Shown piece after piece: positions 8,760-18,524 of a stretch of 53,630 bases of DNA. Within the stretch, counting starts at the first letter, position 1; each line of letters begins with the position of its first letter. A program made the position numbers and the translations under genes. The notes beneath the pieces are model-generated. The model did not search any database. It worked only from the letters and a program-made list of their open reading frames with translations, and was not told the DNA's origin. Origin of the DNA: JBELHO01 sp042091375 (GTDB lineage: Bacteria > Pseudomonadota > Gammaproteobacteria > Enterobacterales > Alteromonadaceae); contig JBELHO010000020.1 of the NCBI GenBank assembly GCA_042091375.1, forward strand, positions 1 to 53,630, in the 5' to 3' direction.

Positions 8760-8774
8760 GGGGGCATAGCCCCC
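8760..8774 (+). terminator. Short GC hairpin after the receptor gene, weak terminator candidate
   Basis: GGGGGC and GCCCCC face each other across the 3-base loop ATA, 36 bases after the receptor stop. There is no T-run, so it may act as an mRNA end stabiliser or pause site rather than a true intrinsic terminator. The stronger terminator lies at 8929. Confidence 0.45.
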
Positions 8775-8928
8775 TTGCTAACGCAATAGCAAAACATTGC
8801 ACACTCAGTGTAAACACATCACTTATTGGCAGCACAGTTCAAGCCGGTAAACCTGCAGTCTTAAGCTATATAGCAGTAGACAGTAGCCTTTACACAACAA
8901 CGATTTAACCACTACCCTTAGTGAGTTT

Positions 8929-8953
8929 GGCCCTATTTTAGGGCCTTTTTTTT
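8929..8953 (+). terminator. Intrinsic terminator downstream of the heme receptor
   Basis: GGCCC (8929-8933) pairs with GGGCC (8941-8945) across a 7-base A/T loop and is followed by eight T residues, the classic Rho-independent form. It closes the tonB-exbBD-receptor block. Apart from this hairpin and the one at 8760, the ~370 bases between 8725 and 9096 show no convincing gene. Confidence 0.85.
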
Positions 8954-9096
8954 AGCTAATTTTCCCCTGTGAGCCCGACCAGCAATAAAGCCGTTAATCC
9001 GGCAAGTAACTAGATCACGTTGTTAAACGTTTATGTCTTTGCCGACATCTTGTTATAATGATCCGACAATTTTCTTATTCATCACAAAGGTTAAGT

Positions 9097-10293
9097 GTGT
9101 TAACAACTGACATAGTGGTCATTGGTGCCGGAGCAGCTGGGTTAATGTGTGCAGCTACTGCAGGTTATCGAGGTAAATCGGTAACGGTAGTAGACATGGG
9201 CAAAAGAGCTGGCAGAAAAATCCTCATCTCCGGTGGTGGCCGCTGTAACTTTACCAATGAGCAAGCAAGGCCAGAGCATTACCTGTGTAACAACCCACAC
9301 TTTGCCAAATCCGCGATGAGTCGTTATCAACCCAGTGATTTTATTGATCTAGTAGAGCGCCATGGCGTCGACTACCACCACAAAACCTTAGGGCAATTAT
9401 TTTGTGATCACAGTGCCCAAGATATCGTCGATATACTCATGACCGAATGTCAGTGGGCAGGCGTTAATGTTGCCCTTAAAAGCGAAGTCACCGCTGTAAA
9501 GCAAGAAAAATCTAGCGAAGGCGATTATTTTATCGTCAACACCGAACAGCAAAACTACCGATGTCGATCATTAGTGGTGGCTTCCGGTGGATTGACCATG
9601 CCCAAGCTAGGAGCAACCCCAATCGGCTATAAAATTGCTGAGCAATTTGACTTGCAGGTGTTACCTACCATGGCAGCCTTAGTGCCTTTCACGCTGCATG
9701 AAAGCGATAAGCAGCGCTTTGATGGCCTATCGGGGATCAGCATACCCACTGAAGTGAGTAGTGCTTGTGGCACGGTATTTAAAGAAAACATCTTGTTTAC
9801 CCACCGCGGTTTATCAGGCCCAGCGATTTTACAAATATCGTCATTTTGGCGAGCAGGACAAGCAGTGACTATTAATCTACTGCCTGAGCAGAATCTGACT
9901 GACACTATAAGTCAATGGCGCCAGCAACAAGGGCAAAAAGCCACCAAAACCATGCTAGCCACCCTGTTACCCAAGCGTTTCATTGACAGCTTATACAAAG
10001 ACAAGGTGATCCCTGACAAGGCAATTAACCAGCTTGAACTCGCAGATATTAAGGCATTGCACCACTATCTGCACAACTGGCAAATAAAACCTAACGGCAC
10101 TGAAGGCTATCGCACTGCTGAGGTCACTTTAGGCGGTGTTGACACCGACGAACTGTCATCAAAAACCTTCCAATCTAAAAAGGTAGACAACCTATACTTT
10201 ATAGGCGAAGTGATCGACGTCACTGGCTGGTTAGGTGGTTACAATTTCCAATTCTGTTGGGCTGCTGGGGTCGCCTGTGGTAATGCGGTATGA
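9097..10293 (+). CDS. HI0933/YhiN-family NAD(P)/FAD-dependent oxidoreductase
   Basis: This is a flavoprotein of the HI0933/BaiN family; its physiological reaction is not established. The FAD-binding Rossmann motif DIVVIGAGAAGLMCA opens the protein. It is followed by the family marker GRKILISGGGRCNFTN and the C-terminal GEVIDVTGWLGGYNFQ, the block that closes the FAD site. An ATG at 9058 is in frame, but GTG at 9097 is preferred: AAAGG lies 6 bases upstream and the Rossmann fold then begins near the N-terminus as in relatives (398 residues). It stands alone downstream of a terminator with no operon partner. Confidence 0.85.
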   Translation: MLTTDIVVIGAGAAGLMCAATAGYRGKSVTVVDMGKRAGRKILISGGGRCNFTNEQARPEHYLCNNPHFAKSAMSRYQPSDFIDLVERHGVDYHHKTLGQLFCDHSAQDIVDILMTECQWAGVNVALKSEVTAVKQEKSSEGDYFIVNTEQQNYRCRSLVVASGGLTMPKLGATPIGYKIAEQFDLQVLPTMAALVPFTLHESDKQRFDGLSGISIPTEVSSACGTVFKENILFTHRGLSGPAILQISSFWRAGQAVTINLLPEQNLTDTISQWRQQQGQKATKTMLATLLPKRFIDSLYKDKVIPDKAINQLELADIKALHHYLHNWQIKPNGTEGYRTAEVTLGGVDTDELSSKTFQSKKVDNLYFIGEVIDVTGWLGGYNFQFCWAAGVACGNAV

Positions 10294-10505
10294 GTGTGTT
10301 TTGTCATATGCGTAAAACGAATACTAGCGCGATTAATTTAATCAGTTAAGTCATCACGCTTAAACTCAATTGTTTTAATTGATCTATAGTTAACTAATGC
10401 TTAACTAGTTAATTAAAAAGTAACCCGCTATTTATTAGTGCCTCAGATTTAGTTAAATTATGGTGGCTATGTCTGTGTAAAACAACAACACCTTTAGGAA
10501 GTGTA

Positions 10506-11222
10506 ATGCAACCCAAATCAACCAATCATTTACTCTTGGCCGCTGCGATCTTTCTTGGCCTAACACTGTTTGCCATAATCGCTTCAAATACCGCTATTAC
10601 AATTAAAGAATACGAGCGAACTGTTACAGTAAAGGGCTTGTCAGAGCGTGAAGTATTATCAGATCTGGTGATATGGCCGATACAGTTCAGCACTGCCGAA
10701 AATGACTTAACAGCTTTGTATGAAGCACTTGATAAAAAAACCGCCAGCATTCAAGGTTTTTTACAGCAAAATGGCATTAAGTCTGAAGACATTTCCTTTA
10801 ATTCACCTTCGGTGACTGATAAGTCAGCGCAGCAATGGAGCAACAATGGCCGTGCAGAGTTTCGTTATACTGCCGAGCAGAATGTCACTGTGTATTCTAA
10901 GGATTTAGAGACGGTGAGAAATGTGATGAGTAAACTGTCTGAGTTAGGCAAACAGGGGATTGTATTTACCTCTGGTAATTATCAATATCAAACTGAGTAT
11001 ATCTACTCAAGTTTGAATACAATCAAGCCAGACATGATTGAACAAGCGACTAAAAATGCCCGCAAAGTGGCCAGCAAATTTGCGCAAGATTCAGGCAGTC
11101 AGTTAGGTAAAATCAAACGTGCATCACAAGGTCAATTCAGCATATCAGCACGAGATAAGAACAATCCACACATAAAAAAGGTGCGGGTTGTGTCAACGGT
11201 TGAGTACTATTTATCCGATTAA
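10506..11222 (+). CDS. SIMPL (DUF541) domain protein with N-terminal membrane anchor
   Basis: This is a periplasm-facing protein of the SIMPL/DUF541 family, whose molecular role is poorly defined. A hydrophobic segment at about 10-28 (LLLAAAIFLGLTLFAIIA) anchors or exports it. The domain follows with the typical start RTVTVKGLSEREVLSDLVIW and the middle AEQNVTVYSKDLETVRNVMS. The C-terminal ARKVASKFAQDSGSQLGKI block ends in VRVVSTVEYYL. The 238-residue length is typical. AGGAAG lies a few bases before the ATG. It appears to be monocistronic. The name is secure at family level; no function should be read from it. Confidence 0.85.
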   Translation: MQPKSTNHLLLAAAIFLGLTLFAIIASNTAITIKEYERTVTVKGLSEREVLSDLVIWPIQFSTAENDLTALYEALDKKTASIQGFLQQNGIKSEDISFNSPSVTDKSAQQWSNNGRAEFRYTAEQNVTVYSKDLETVRNVMSKLSELGKQGIVFTSGNYQYQTEYIYSSLNTIKPDMIEQATKNARKVASKFAQDSGSQLGKIKRASQGQFSISARDKNNPHIKKVRVVSTVEYYLSD

Positions 11223-11514
11223 AAAAACTTCCTTTCATAGATGAGTTGGTATTTGCCAGTGACAGTCTATTTGTAATAAAAATATATAGGCGATTTAACT
11301 GACATTTTTTCGTATAACTAGCTCAGATATAAAAAATCTGCATGTTCTGTTAATCAAATCATACTCAATACACGTATATTGGTATTAGCAGAATACAACA
11401 ATTCTAGTTAGATCCAGTTTTTTTAATCTACCCAGACATTAACAGTAATCATCATCAATATTTCACAGTGTCTCGGGTATAACAAACAACATGTTATTGG
11501 TCGTAAATAAGTTA

Positions 11515-12324
11515 ATGAGAAATCTTACAAAAGCAAAAGTGACCAGTGTTCATCACTGGAACGATACACTATTTAGTTTTAAGACAACCCGCGAGCGCTC
11601 CTTCACATTTGAAAATGGACAGTTCGTCATGGTTGGGCTTGAGGTAGATGGTAAGCCCGTCATGCGCGCATACAGCATAGCTAGTGCCAATTATGATGAT
11701 CAACTCGAATTCTTTAGTATCAAAGTGCCCAATGGTGCCCTCACCTCACGTTTACAGCACCTTCAAGTTCATGACGAGGTCATGATCACGGTAAGACCTG
11801 CAGGCACCTTAGTCCCCGGTTATCTGCTCCCTGGCAAACGGCTGTTTTTGTTATGCACTGGTACCGGGTTAGCCCCATTTATGAGTATCATTCGCGATCC
11901 CGACATTTATGAGAAATTTGATAAGGTGATTTTAGTGCACGGCACACGCTCGGTTTCTGAATTAGCCTATCAACAACAAATAGAGCAGGAAATTCCCGAA
12001 AACCCTTATTTTGGCGATATTGTTGCCGACAAACTGCTCTACTATCCCACTGTTACTCGAGAAAAATATCAATACAACTCACTCAAAACACCCGACGGGA
12101 TGACCCGCCACGAGGGCAGAATAACTCACTTGCTTAGCTCAGGTGAACTAAATCGCTCCCTTAATTTACCAGCACTCAATACCGATGAAGACAGATTTAT
12201 GTTGTGCGGCAACGATGCAATGCTAAAAGATCTGATGCAGATTTTGGACGATAAACAGTTTATTAAAGCCAACTCACGCAACATGGGACACTACGTGATA
12301 GAGCAGGCGTACATCGAAAAATAA
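11515..12324 (+). CDS. fpr: Ferredoxin--NADP(+) reductase
   Basis: This is a cytoplasmic flavoenzyme moving electrons between NADPH and ferredoxin or flavodoxin. The FAD domain carries RAYSIASANY, the NADP domain carries LLCTGTGLAPFMSII, and MLCGNDAMLKDLMQIL lies near the end. The C-terminus is GHYVIEQAYIEK, so FAD would be shielded by an extended tail as in the bacterial subclass I enzymes. The frame opens at 11491, but the methionine at 11515 gives MRNLTKAKVTSVHHW, which aligns with Fpr N-termini (269 residues). The ~290 bases before it hold no visible gene. It is convergent with the efflux operon across a hairpin. Confidence 0.88.
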   Translation: MRNLTKAKVTSVHHWNDTLFSFKTTRERSFTFENGQFVMVGLEVDGKPVMRAYSIASANYDDQLEFFSIKVPNGALTSRLQHLQVHDEVMITVRPAGTLVPGYLLPGKRLFLLCTGTGLAPFMSIIRDPDIYEKFDKVILVHGTRSVSELAYQQQIEQEIPENPYFGDIVADKLLYYPTVTREKYQYNSLKTPDGMTRHEGRITHLLSSGELNRSLNLPALNTDEDRFMLCGNDAMLKDLMQILDDKQFIKANSRNMGHYVIEQAYIEK

Positions 12325-12411
12325 CCTGCTAAATTAATTTAGTAAATAATTTGCTAAATAGACTGCCAAACAGACTGGTAAATGAACAAGTACTTTAAGC
12401 ATAAAGTGTCT

Positions 12412-12450
12412 AAAGGGAGCCTGTGTTCTATACACGCTCCCTTTAATTTA
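12412..12450. terminator. Hairpin between convergent fpr and RND efflux genes
   Basis: AAAGGGAGC (12412-12420) pairs perfectly with GCTCCCTTT (12436-12444), and an inner GTGT/ACAC pair shortens the loop. The left-hand A-run and right-hand T-run make it suitable for both strands, fitting its place between two converging genes. Confidence 0.75.
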
Positions 12451-12466
12451 TCTATTGATTTGTTGA

Positions 12467-15400
12467 TCACAGTGCCTTGGCAAATTGAGTTTCAGTCAGT
12501 GAAGCTTCTGACTCCATTTCACCGCGGTGATCTTTAGCTAACATCTGATAGAGCAGCGGCAGTAAAATCAAGGTGAAGAAAGTGCCAATTAACATACCCG
12601 CCACTAAGATAATGCCTATACTGTTGCGTGCTTCAGCCCCTGCACCTGTGACTAATACCAATGGGAAATGACCCAACACAGTAGCCCCTGTGGTCATTAG
12701 TATAGGACGAAGACGCGTCGCAGCTGCACCTTTAACGGCATCAATTTTTGATTTGCCTTCCAGTTGTAAATGATTTGCAAATTCAACAATTAAAATACCA
12801 TTTTTGGCGATCAGGCCGATCAGGGTAATAAGCCCTATTTGACTATAAATGTTAATGGTGGTCAGTTGTAAAAATGGCAACATCAGCGCACCAGCCAGTG
12901 CTAAAGGAGCACAGCCAAGTAACACAACCAGTGGATCGCGAAAGCTGTTGAACTGAATCGTCAGTAAGAAGTAGACCACAATCATCGAAACCAACAAGAC
13001 TGCAACCATGGTATTGCCCTCTTTGCGAAGCTGACGAGACTCGCCAGCATGATCAATTGAGTAGCTGGCTGGTAATATTTCAGCGGCAATATTTTCAATA
13101 GCCGTTAAGCCCTGCTCTTTGGTGATATGTGGTAGTACTCCGGCTAAAATTCTGAATGAACTTTGCTGATTGAATGAACCTAATACCCTAGGGCTGGAAG
13201 AGGTATGCAAACGGGCAAATGCTGAGACCGGAATCAATGCGCCCGAGTCAGTGCGAATTTTCATGTCGAGAATATTTTCTGGGTTGTAACGGTTGTTGTT
13301 ATCCACCGCAGGAATAACCCGATATGCTTTACCATCTTTGTTAAAGTAGTTAACAAAGTTGTTAGACATTAAGATGCTTAATTGCTCGTTCACCGACTGT
13401 AAATTTAAACCTAAGTCAGCGATCAGTTCACGGTCAATGGCTAGTTCAGACTGAGGTAAATCGATTTTCAAATCGGTATTCACAAATAAGAAATTGCCGC
13501 TTGCATTGGCATCGTCGATGATCTGATCGGCAAATTTTTTCATGGCGATGGGATCGTCATTGGCTCTGACCACCATTTCGATGTCAAATTGACCAGCGGT
13601 TGGCAATGAAGCAGGTAGGATCGGGAACAAACTCAGCCCGGTAACACTGCCAAGGCGAGCATATAAGTCAAAATATAAATCATTGACTGAGTTTTCTCTT
13701 TGTTCATAAGGCGATAGCTGCACACCACCAAAACCTGCGGCGGCGGTAATGATCTGCCAAGTAAATTTAGCACCTTCAGTTTCATTCATTACTCGCGAGG
13801 TATCATTCATCCGAGTTGAAGTATAGGATTGCGAAGACTCAGGAGGCGCTTCTACGACCACTTGAATACTGCTCTGATCTTCAACGGGTGCCAGTTCTTT
13901 TTGCGATAACAAGTAAAATGGCGCTGACAGTAGTGAAAACACAATGGCAATAAACAATACCTGTGGTCGCCAAGCAAATAATTTGTCTAATGCGCTAAAA
14001 TAGGTGTTTTGTAGTTTATCGAAGTAGTGATTCACTTTACGCGTTAATTTGCCCTCTTTACCACCTTCTGGACTGACATAAGCACTCATGATCGGCGAAA
14101 GTGTTATCGCCACTATGCCAGAAATAAGCACGGCAATGGCCAAGGTGAAGGCAAATTCACGAAATAAGAATCCAGTTAAGCCAGTTAAAAAGCCGATAGG
14201 CGCATATACGGCTGCAAGGGTTAATGTCATGGCAATAACAGGCACTAATAATTGTCGTGAACTGATCAGTGCGGCTTGCAATCGCGGTTTACCTTCGCGC
14301 ATGTGACGGGCAACATTTTCGACAACGACGATGGCGTCATCAACCACCAAGCCAACCGATAACACAATAGCAAGTATGGTTAACAAGTTCAGGGAAAAGC
14401 CCATGAGAGAGATAACTGCGATAGCCCCTAAAATAGAAATAGGAATAGTCACCAGTGGTACCAGAGCTGTTCTAAAAGAGCCCATCATGGCAACGATCAC
14501 TATGCCAACCAAAAACACGGTTTCAGCCAACGTAGTGAAAATCTCTTTTATCGAATCGCGCATGTAAAGGGTGCCATCATAACCAATTTCTATATTCATA
14601 CCGTTAGGTAACACCTCATTGATCAATGCAAGCTTTTCATACAGGGCATCACCAATGCCGATCTCATTGGCGCCGGGCAGTGCCCAAACAGCAAGAAAAA
14701 TAGAATCATTGCTATCTAATCTGGCGGTGACCATTCCCTCGGCTTCACCAATCTCTATGTCAGCAATGGTGCCCAAGTGTATTTGCGTACCACGGTGCTC
14801 TCTAATGATCAGGTTTTCAAAATCAGCGACACTTTTTAAGCTGGTGTTGGCCATTAAATCAATGCGTTGCCGATTGTTTTCGCTGTAACCCAAAGTAGCA
14901 ATGGTATTGTTAGCTCGCAATGCAGCGAACACATCAGTAGCACTTAAATCATAAACGGCTAATTTATCTGGATCTAACCAGATGCGCATCGCCGGATCTC
15001 GACCACCTTCAAGGGTGACTTGCTGTACGCCGGGCAGATCACTCATACTGGGGACTACGTTGCGAATTAAGTAATCACTGACTTCACTTCTGGGTAAGCC
15101 TGGTGATTGCACATCGAGATAAAACACAGCGTATGGACTATCTGCCCGAACAATTTGAATAGCGGGATCTTCAGCACCGGTAGGCAGTTCAAACTTAATT
15201 TGGTTGAGTTTGGTAGTCAGCTCAGCTAGCGCATCAGTGGTGTTATGGTTAAGCTCAAGCCAAGCAGTCACCTTGCTAAACCCAGCAGTAGTAATAGAGT
15301 CGACGTAATCAACACCGGGTACTGTTGAAGTCACCCGCTCTATGGGCTCAGTGACATAGCCTTTAACAACAGCGGCAGAGGCACCGGTGTACACTGTATT

Positions 15401-15565
15401 GATAACCAATGAGGCACTTTCGATCTTTGGGTATTGTTGCACAGATATTTTTTGCGCGGCATTTAATCCAGCGAGTATGATCAACACCGATAATACAATG
15501 GCCAACACTGGCCTATTGACAAAGATGTCCATAAACGAAGGTTTATTCTCGTGAAGTGCACTCAT
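12467..15565 (-). CDS. RND-family multidrug efflux transporter, inner-membrane pump
   Basis: This is a proton-driven HAE1-type exporter of 1,032 residues that would pump drugs or other hydrophobic compounds out through a periplasmic adaptor and an outer-membrane channel. It shows the twofold RND layout. The first helix is near 18-38, a large periplasmic loop follows, a helix bundle spans about 340-500, and the plan repeats. The proton-relay aspartates sit in GLVVDDAIVVVEN (D409, D410), and the matching lysine is in LIGLIAKNGILIVEF. Its start overlaps the adaptor stop by one base (TAATG), so the two are coupled. Close relatives are VmeF/MexF-like pumps; the substrate cannot be told. No outer-membrane channel gene is present. 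Confidence 0.92.
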   Translation of the reverse strand: MSALHENKPSFMDIFVNRPVLAIVLSVLIILAGLNAAQKISVQQYPKIESASLVINTVYTGASAAVVKGYVTEPIERVTSTVPGVDYVDSITTAGFSKVTAWLELNHNTTDALAELTTKLNQIKFELPTGAEDPAIQIVRADSPYAVFYLDVQSPGLPRSEVSDYLIRNVVPSMSDLPGVQQVTLEGGRDPAMRIWLDPDKLAVYDLSATDVFAALRANNTIATLGYSENNRQRIDLMANTSLKSVADFENLIIREHRGTQIHLGTIADIEIGEAEGMVTARLDSNDSIFLAVWALPGANEIGIGDALYEKLALINEVLPNGMNIEIGYDGTLYMRDSIKEIFTTLAETVFLVGIVIVAMMGSFRTALVPLVTIPISILGAIAVISLMGFSLNLLTILAIVLSVGLVVDDAIVVVENVARHMREGKPRLQAALISSRQLLVPVIAMTLTLAAVYAPIGFLTGLTGFLFREFAFTLAIAVLISGIVAITLSPIMSAYVSPEGGKEGKLTRKVNHYFDKLQNTYFSALDKLFAWRPQVLFIAIVFSLLSAPFYLLSQKELAPVEDQSSIQVVVEAPPESSQSYTSTRMNDTSRVMNETEGAKFTWQIITAAAGFGGVQLSPYEQRENSVNDLYFDLYARLGSVTGLSLFPILPASLPTAGQFDIEMVVRANDDPIAMKKFADQIIDDANASGNFLFVNTDLKIDLPQSELAIDRELIADLGLNLQSVNEQLSILMSNNFVNYFNKDGKAYRVIPAVDNNNRYNPENILDMKIRTDSGALIPVSAFARLHTSSSPRVLGSFNQQSSFRILAGVLPHITKEQGLTAIENIAAEILPASYSIDHAGESRQLRKEGNTMVAVLLVSMIVVYFLLTIQFNSFRDPLVVLLGCAPLALAGALMLPFLQLTTINIYSQIGLITLIGLIAKNGILIVEFANHLQLEGKSKIDAVKGAAATRLRPILMTTGATVLGHFPLVLVTGAGAEARNSIGIILVAGMLIGTFFTLILLPLLYQMLAKDHRGEMESEASLTETQFAKAL

Positions 15566-16668
15566 TATTGAGCTCCAGCTTGATGGTCTGCAGCTGCCAA
15601 GCGCTCTGTATACACTAAGATATTTTCTTTGAGCTTAAATGCTCCTTCACTGGCAATAAATTCACCGCCATTGAGACCACTTAACACCACTTGATCATCA
15701 CCCAGCTTTTCGCCCAAGGTGACTTGAATAGCTTTAGCGCGCCAGTTATTTGCTTTATCTTTCTCTAAGGTATAAACAAATACCCCAAAATGACTTCGAG
15801 TAATGGCGTTTGTAGGCACAATCACTGCTTGTCTGGTATAAACAGGCACGTGAATGCTGGCAATTTGGTTGTGCTGAAGCACTCCATCTAGGTTGCTGAG
15901 TTTAGCTCGGTAATTTTGTTGCCGTGAGTTGGCGTCGAGCATCGGCATTTTGGCGATGATTGTCGCTTGACGTTGGCCACTTTCTCGGTTGACAAGTGCC
16001 ACTGTCACTTGCTCACCTAAACTAGGTTGCCGCAATGTTTGCGGCACCGAGAAGTCTACCCAGATAGTGTCGTTTAAACCGACCAAAGTAGTGATTTTTA
16101 CATTGGCATCCAGCAGCTGACCGAGTTGATATTGCTCCAAACTGACCTGTCCAGAGAAGGGAGCAGAAATTGTTTTTTTACTGATAACCACCCTTAAATT
16201 TTCCACTTCAGCTTTGGCAACGGCGAGATCCGCCTGAGCTCTATCGACTTGATCTGGACTGATCCGCTCTTTTTCAAGCAATTTATTGAGGCGTGAATAG
16301 GTTGACTCAGCCAATACCACACGGGCTTTAGCTGCGGCTAGCTGGGCTTGTTCAATCCGGGTATCTTGGCGAAGCAATACTTGATCTTTAGTGACAGTAT
16401 CACCAGGCACAAAGCCAACATAAGTAATAGGTCCAGGGTATTCACTGCTGATCTCAACAATAGAGGGTGACACAATTTGACCGATGACTTTGTTGGTTTG
16501 TGTATAGTCAATATTTTGTGCATAAGTACTTTGCACTGTGGCTGAAGGCTCCGGAAAAGATTCAGCAAAAGCGATCATGGCTTGGATCTGATTAAATTTG
16601 GTAAAGCCCAACCCTGCAATAACAGTGAATATAATGAGAATGCTGATAATCCAGCGCTTAATGTTCAT
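15565..16668 (-). CDS. RND efflux periplasmic adaptor subunit (membrane fusion protein)
   Basis: This protein links the RND pump to a TolC-like channel. An N-terminal membrane anchor (about 5-23, IISILIIFTVIAGLGF) leads to a split lipoyl domain (GPITYVGFVPGDTVTKDQVL and TISAPFSGQVSLEQYQLGQL). A helical hairpin rich in Ala/Lys/Glu lies between the halves (about 110-165), and beta-barrel and membrane-proximal domains follow. It lacks a lipobox cysteine, so it is anchored by the helix. AGGAAG lies before the ATG and tetR ends 9 bases upstream, so all three genes form one leftward operon. Confidence 0.9.
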   Translation of the reverse strand: MNIKRWIISILIIFTVIAGLGFTKFNQIQAMIAFAESFPEPSATVQSTYAQNIDYTQTNKVIGQIVSPSIVEISSEYPGPITYVGFVPGDTVTKDQVLLRQDTRIEQAQLAAAKARVVLAESTYSRLNKLLEKERISPDQVDRAQADLAVAKAEVENLRVVISKKTISAPFSGQVSLEQYQLGQLLDANVKITTLVGLNDTIWVDFSVPQTLRQPSLGEQVTVALVNRESGQRQATIIAKMPMLDANSRQQNYRAKLSNLDGVLQHNQIASIHVPVYTRQAVIVPTNAITRSHFGVFVYTLEKDKANNWRAKAIQVTLGEKLGDDQVVLSGLNGGEFIASEGAFKLKENILVYTERLAAADHQAGAQ

Positions 16669-16677
16669 CTTACTTCC

Positions 16678-17403
16678 TTAACGTAACTCTAATTTAAACA
16701 GGGCTTGTTCAATGCGATCTAACGAATCTTGACTGATGGGAGTCTGCCAAGGATAAGTGTTGAGTAGACGAATTAAACTGCGAACAATGGGATCATTAAT
16801 GGTCAAAGGCTCTAACAGTGAATCAGTACCTTCAATGATCTGTTGTCTTTGTTTGACACGTTGAACTTGATCATAACCAACGGTCATCGCCCAACAACTG
16901 ACAATAATTTCTTCAATGACTTCTGTAAGATCAGGGGTGTCTTGTAGCTCTCCGGCATTTATTCCTTCGATGATCGCCAACTTAAAGTTTTGTTCACAGA
17001 AGTTACAGGCCTCAATCACCTTTGCAGTCCACAACTGAGATGCGCGTTTAATCACCGCTTCATTAGTGGCATAAGACTGGAGTTCATAGTCGAAGTCGAA
17101 ACATTGTAATTTTTTCGGGGCGATCAATGTCACAGCCAAAACTTTTTCAGGTGTGGAAAGTGGCAACTGTAAAACCCGTTCAAATGTCGCTGATGCATGA
17201 CTGAATGACTGATGGGCAAGGGCCAGAATGATATCCTCTTTACTTTGCACAAATTTGTAAACGGATCCCATTGATAAGCCGGCAAGTCCGGCAATTTTTG
17301 CCATGGTAAAATCGGTAATAGAAGATTCATGGATACACTGAACTGCTGCATCAAGGATCATCTCTTGCTGCTGTTCAGGAGTAAATTTAGGAGCTGGCGC
17401 CAT
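16678..17403 (-). CDS. TetR-family repressor of the efflux operon
   Basis: This is a DNA-binding repressor with an N-terminal helix-turn-helix (about 29-58, including FTMAKIAGLAGLSMGSVYKF and the following SKEDI). The C-terminal ligand-sensing domain runs to 241 residues and is not recognisably close to AcrR. It is the first gene of the operon and a perfect 19-bp-arm palindrome lies 24 bases before its start. Repression of its own transcript and of the pump genes, lifted by a pump substrate, is the likely scheme. The pairing is inferred from position. Confidence 0.9.
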   Translation of the reverse strand: MAPAPKFTPEQQQEMILDAAVQCIHESSITDFTMAKIAGLAGLSMGSVYKFVQSKEDIILALAHQSFSHASATFERVLQLPLSTPEKVLAVTLIAPKKLQCFDFDYELQSYATNEAVIKRASQLWTAKVIEACNFCEQNFKLAIIEGINAGELQDTPDLTEVIEEIIVSCWAMTVGYDQVQRVKQRQQIIEGTDSLLEPLTINDPIVRSLIRLLNTYPWQTPISQDSLDRIEQALFKLELR

Positions 17404-17426
17404 AGTGATTTATCTCTTTAATATTA

Positions 17427-17467
17427 ATAATAACCACATTCGAATGCTATTCGAATGTGGTTATTAT
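17427..17467. promoter_or_regulatory. Perfect palindromic operator upstream of tetR-adaptor-pump
   Basis: ATAATAACCACATTCGAAT (17427-17445) is the exact inverse of ATTCGAATGTGGTTATTAT (17449-17467), with a 3-base centre GCT. Each arm contains the inner palindrome ATTCGAAT. A symmetric site of this length directly before a TetR gene is the usual position for an autoregulatory operator. Confidence 0.85.
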
Positions 17468-17864
17468 AGTTCTGAGCAAAGGTTTGTCAACTAATATGAT
17501 GAGGTAAATTACTGCCAGTAAGCCATGCTTGAGCAACGTATTACACGTCTCACTTGCTCAGCGAGTAAGCAGGACAAAACACACTTTTTAGATTATGCTT
17601 TTACATTATGTTTTTTATTGATTATCGATTGCAGTCAATTACGTTAAGCAACATAAAAACTAAATGTACTGTCAAAATACTCAATCTGGCACATTATCAG
17701 GAAGAATATTATCAATAGATAACAATACTGGTGCCATAAACAGACTGAAAGTTAAACCGCGTAATTAAGGCTTTAGTCAACTTGTCAAAGATAACTATTT
17801 ACAGCTATGAGGACTATCATCTCTGTGATTGTCTTGTGCTAAAACCAATGAAGATGTGACTTGT
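17468..17864. other. Intergenic region between tetR operator and DUF2244 gene
   Basis: About 400 bases without a convincing ORF. A short imperfect hairpin (CTTGCTC near 17551 against CGAGTAAG) lies in the left half. No terminator, tRNA or repeat stands out. Promoters for the two divergent transcripts must lie here but none could be fixed by eye. Confidence 0.5.
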
Positions 17865-18362
17865 ATGGTTGAAAATCAACAAACAGATCAAGGCGTAGTG
17901 ATGACACTGCGGCCAAATCGATCGGCGACTTGGGCGCAGAACAAATTGTTGTTATTAGCGTTTGGGGCAATAATCTTTATCATTGCCATCGGCTGGACGA
18001 TAGTTGGGGCATGGTTGGTGCTGCCCTTTGCTGGTATAGAATTTTTGTTACTGGCTTTTTTGACTTACAAAATATGCTATCAAAATTATCAAGCTGATGT
18101 GATCACAATCGATCAATACAGAGTGACTATTCAGTTGGCTGTAGGACAAAAACCAACCCAAATTGTTCTTGTTCGCCCAGACACCTACCTTTACACCAGA
18201 CAGCCAACACGTCCTCTTGATCCAATTTCACTGCGCTTAGCTGATAATAATCAAACTGTTAAAATTGGTACGTTTTTAAACAAAGAAGATCGAAAGTTGT
18301 GCTGTCTGCAGTTAAAACAAGCAGGTTTTATCGAACTGTCAGATCGCTGGTGGACATCTTAA
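17865..18362 (+). CDS. DUF2244 domain membrane protein
   Basis: This is a small inner-membrane protein of the DUF2244 family, function unknown. The characteristic opening TLRPNRSATW is followed by two membrane segments (KLLLLAFGAIIFIIAIGW and LVLPFAGIEFLLLAFLTYKI). A C-terminal soluble part then includes DVITIDQYRVTIQL and KIGTFLNKEDRKL. The frame opens at 17829. The methionine at 17865 is chosen because relatives begin only a few residues before the TLRPNRS motif, but no clear ribosome site settles the choice. It may be co-transcribed with the downstream cyclophilin. Confidence 0.8.
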   Translation: MVENQQTDQGVVMTLRPNRSATWAQNKLLLLAFGAIIFIIAIGWTIVGAWLVLPFAGIEFLLLAFLTYKICYQNYQADVITIDQYRVTIQLAVGQKPTQIVLVRPDTYLYTRQPTRPLDPISLRLADNNQTVKIGTFLNKEDRKLCCLQLKQAGFIELSDRWWTS

Positions 18363-18524
18363 TCAATCAAACTTTGGTTTTTGCCCTTAAACCTTGTCTA
18401 TTAGTTGTGTTGTCCTTGTATTGTCACCATAATATGCCTTAGAAAATTACTGCCCAACTGTTGCATAACGATTGCCATTGTCTTGCTGCTTTCGCCACCC
18501 ATCACTACTCATTGGAACCTAACT

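Noticed and set aside
8672..8908. Plus-strand ORF overlapping the receptor end and the following hairpin
   Set aside because: It starts inside the receptor gene, reads through the GC hairpin and has no ribosome site.
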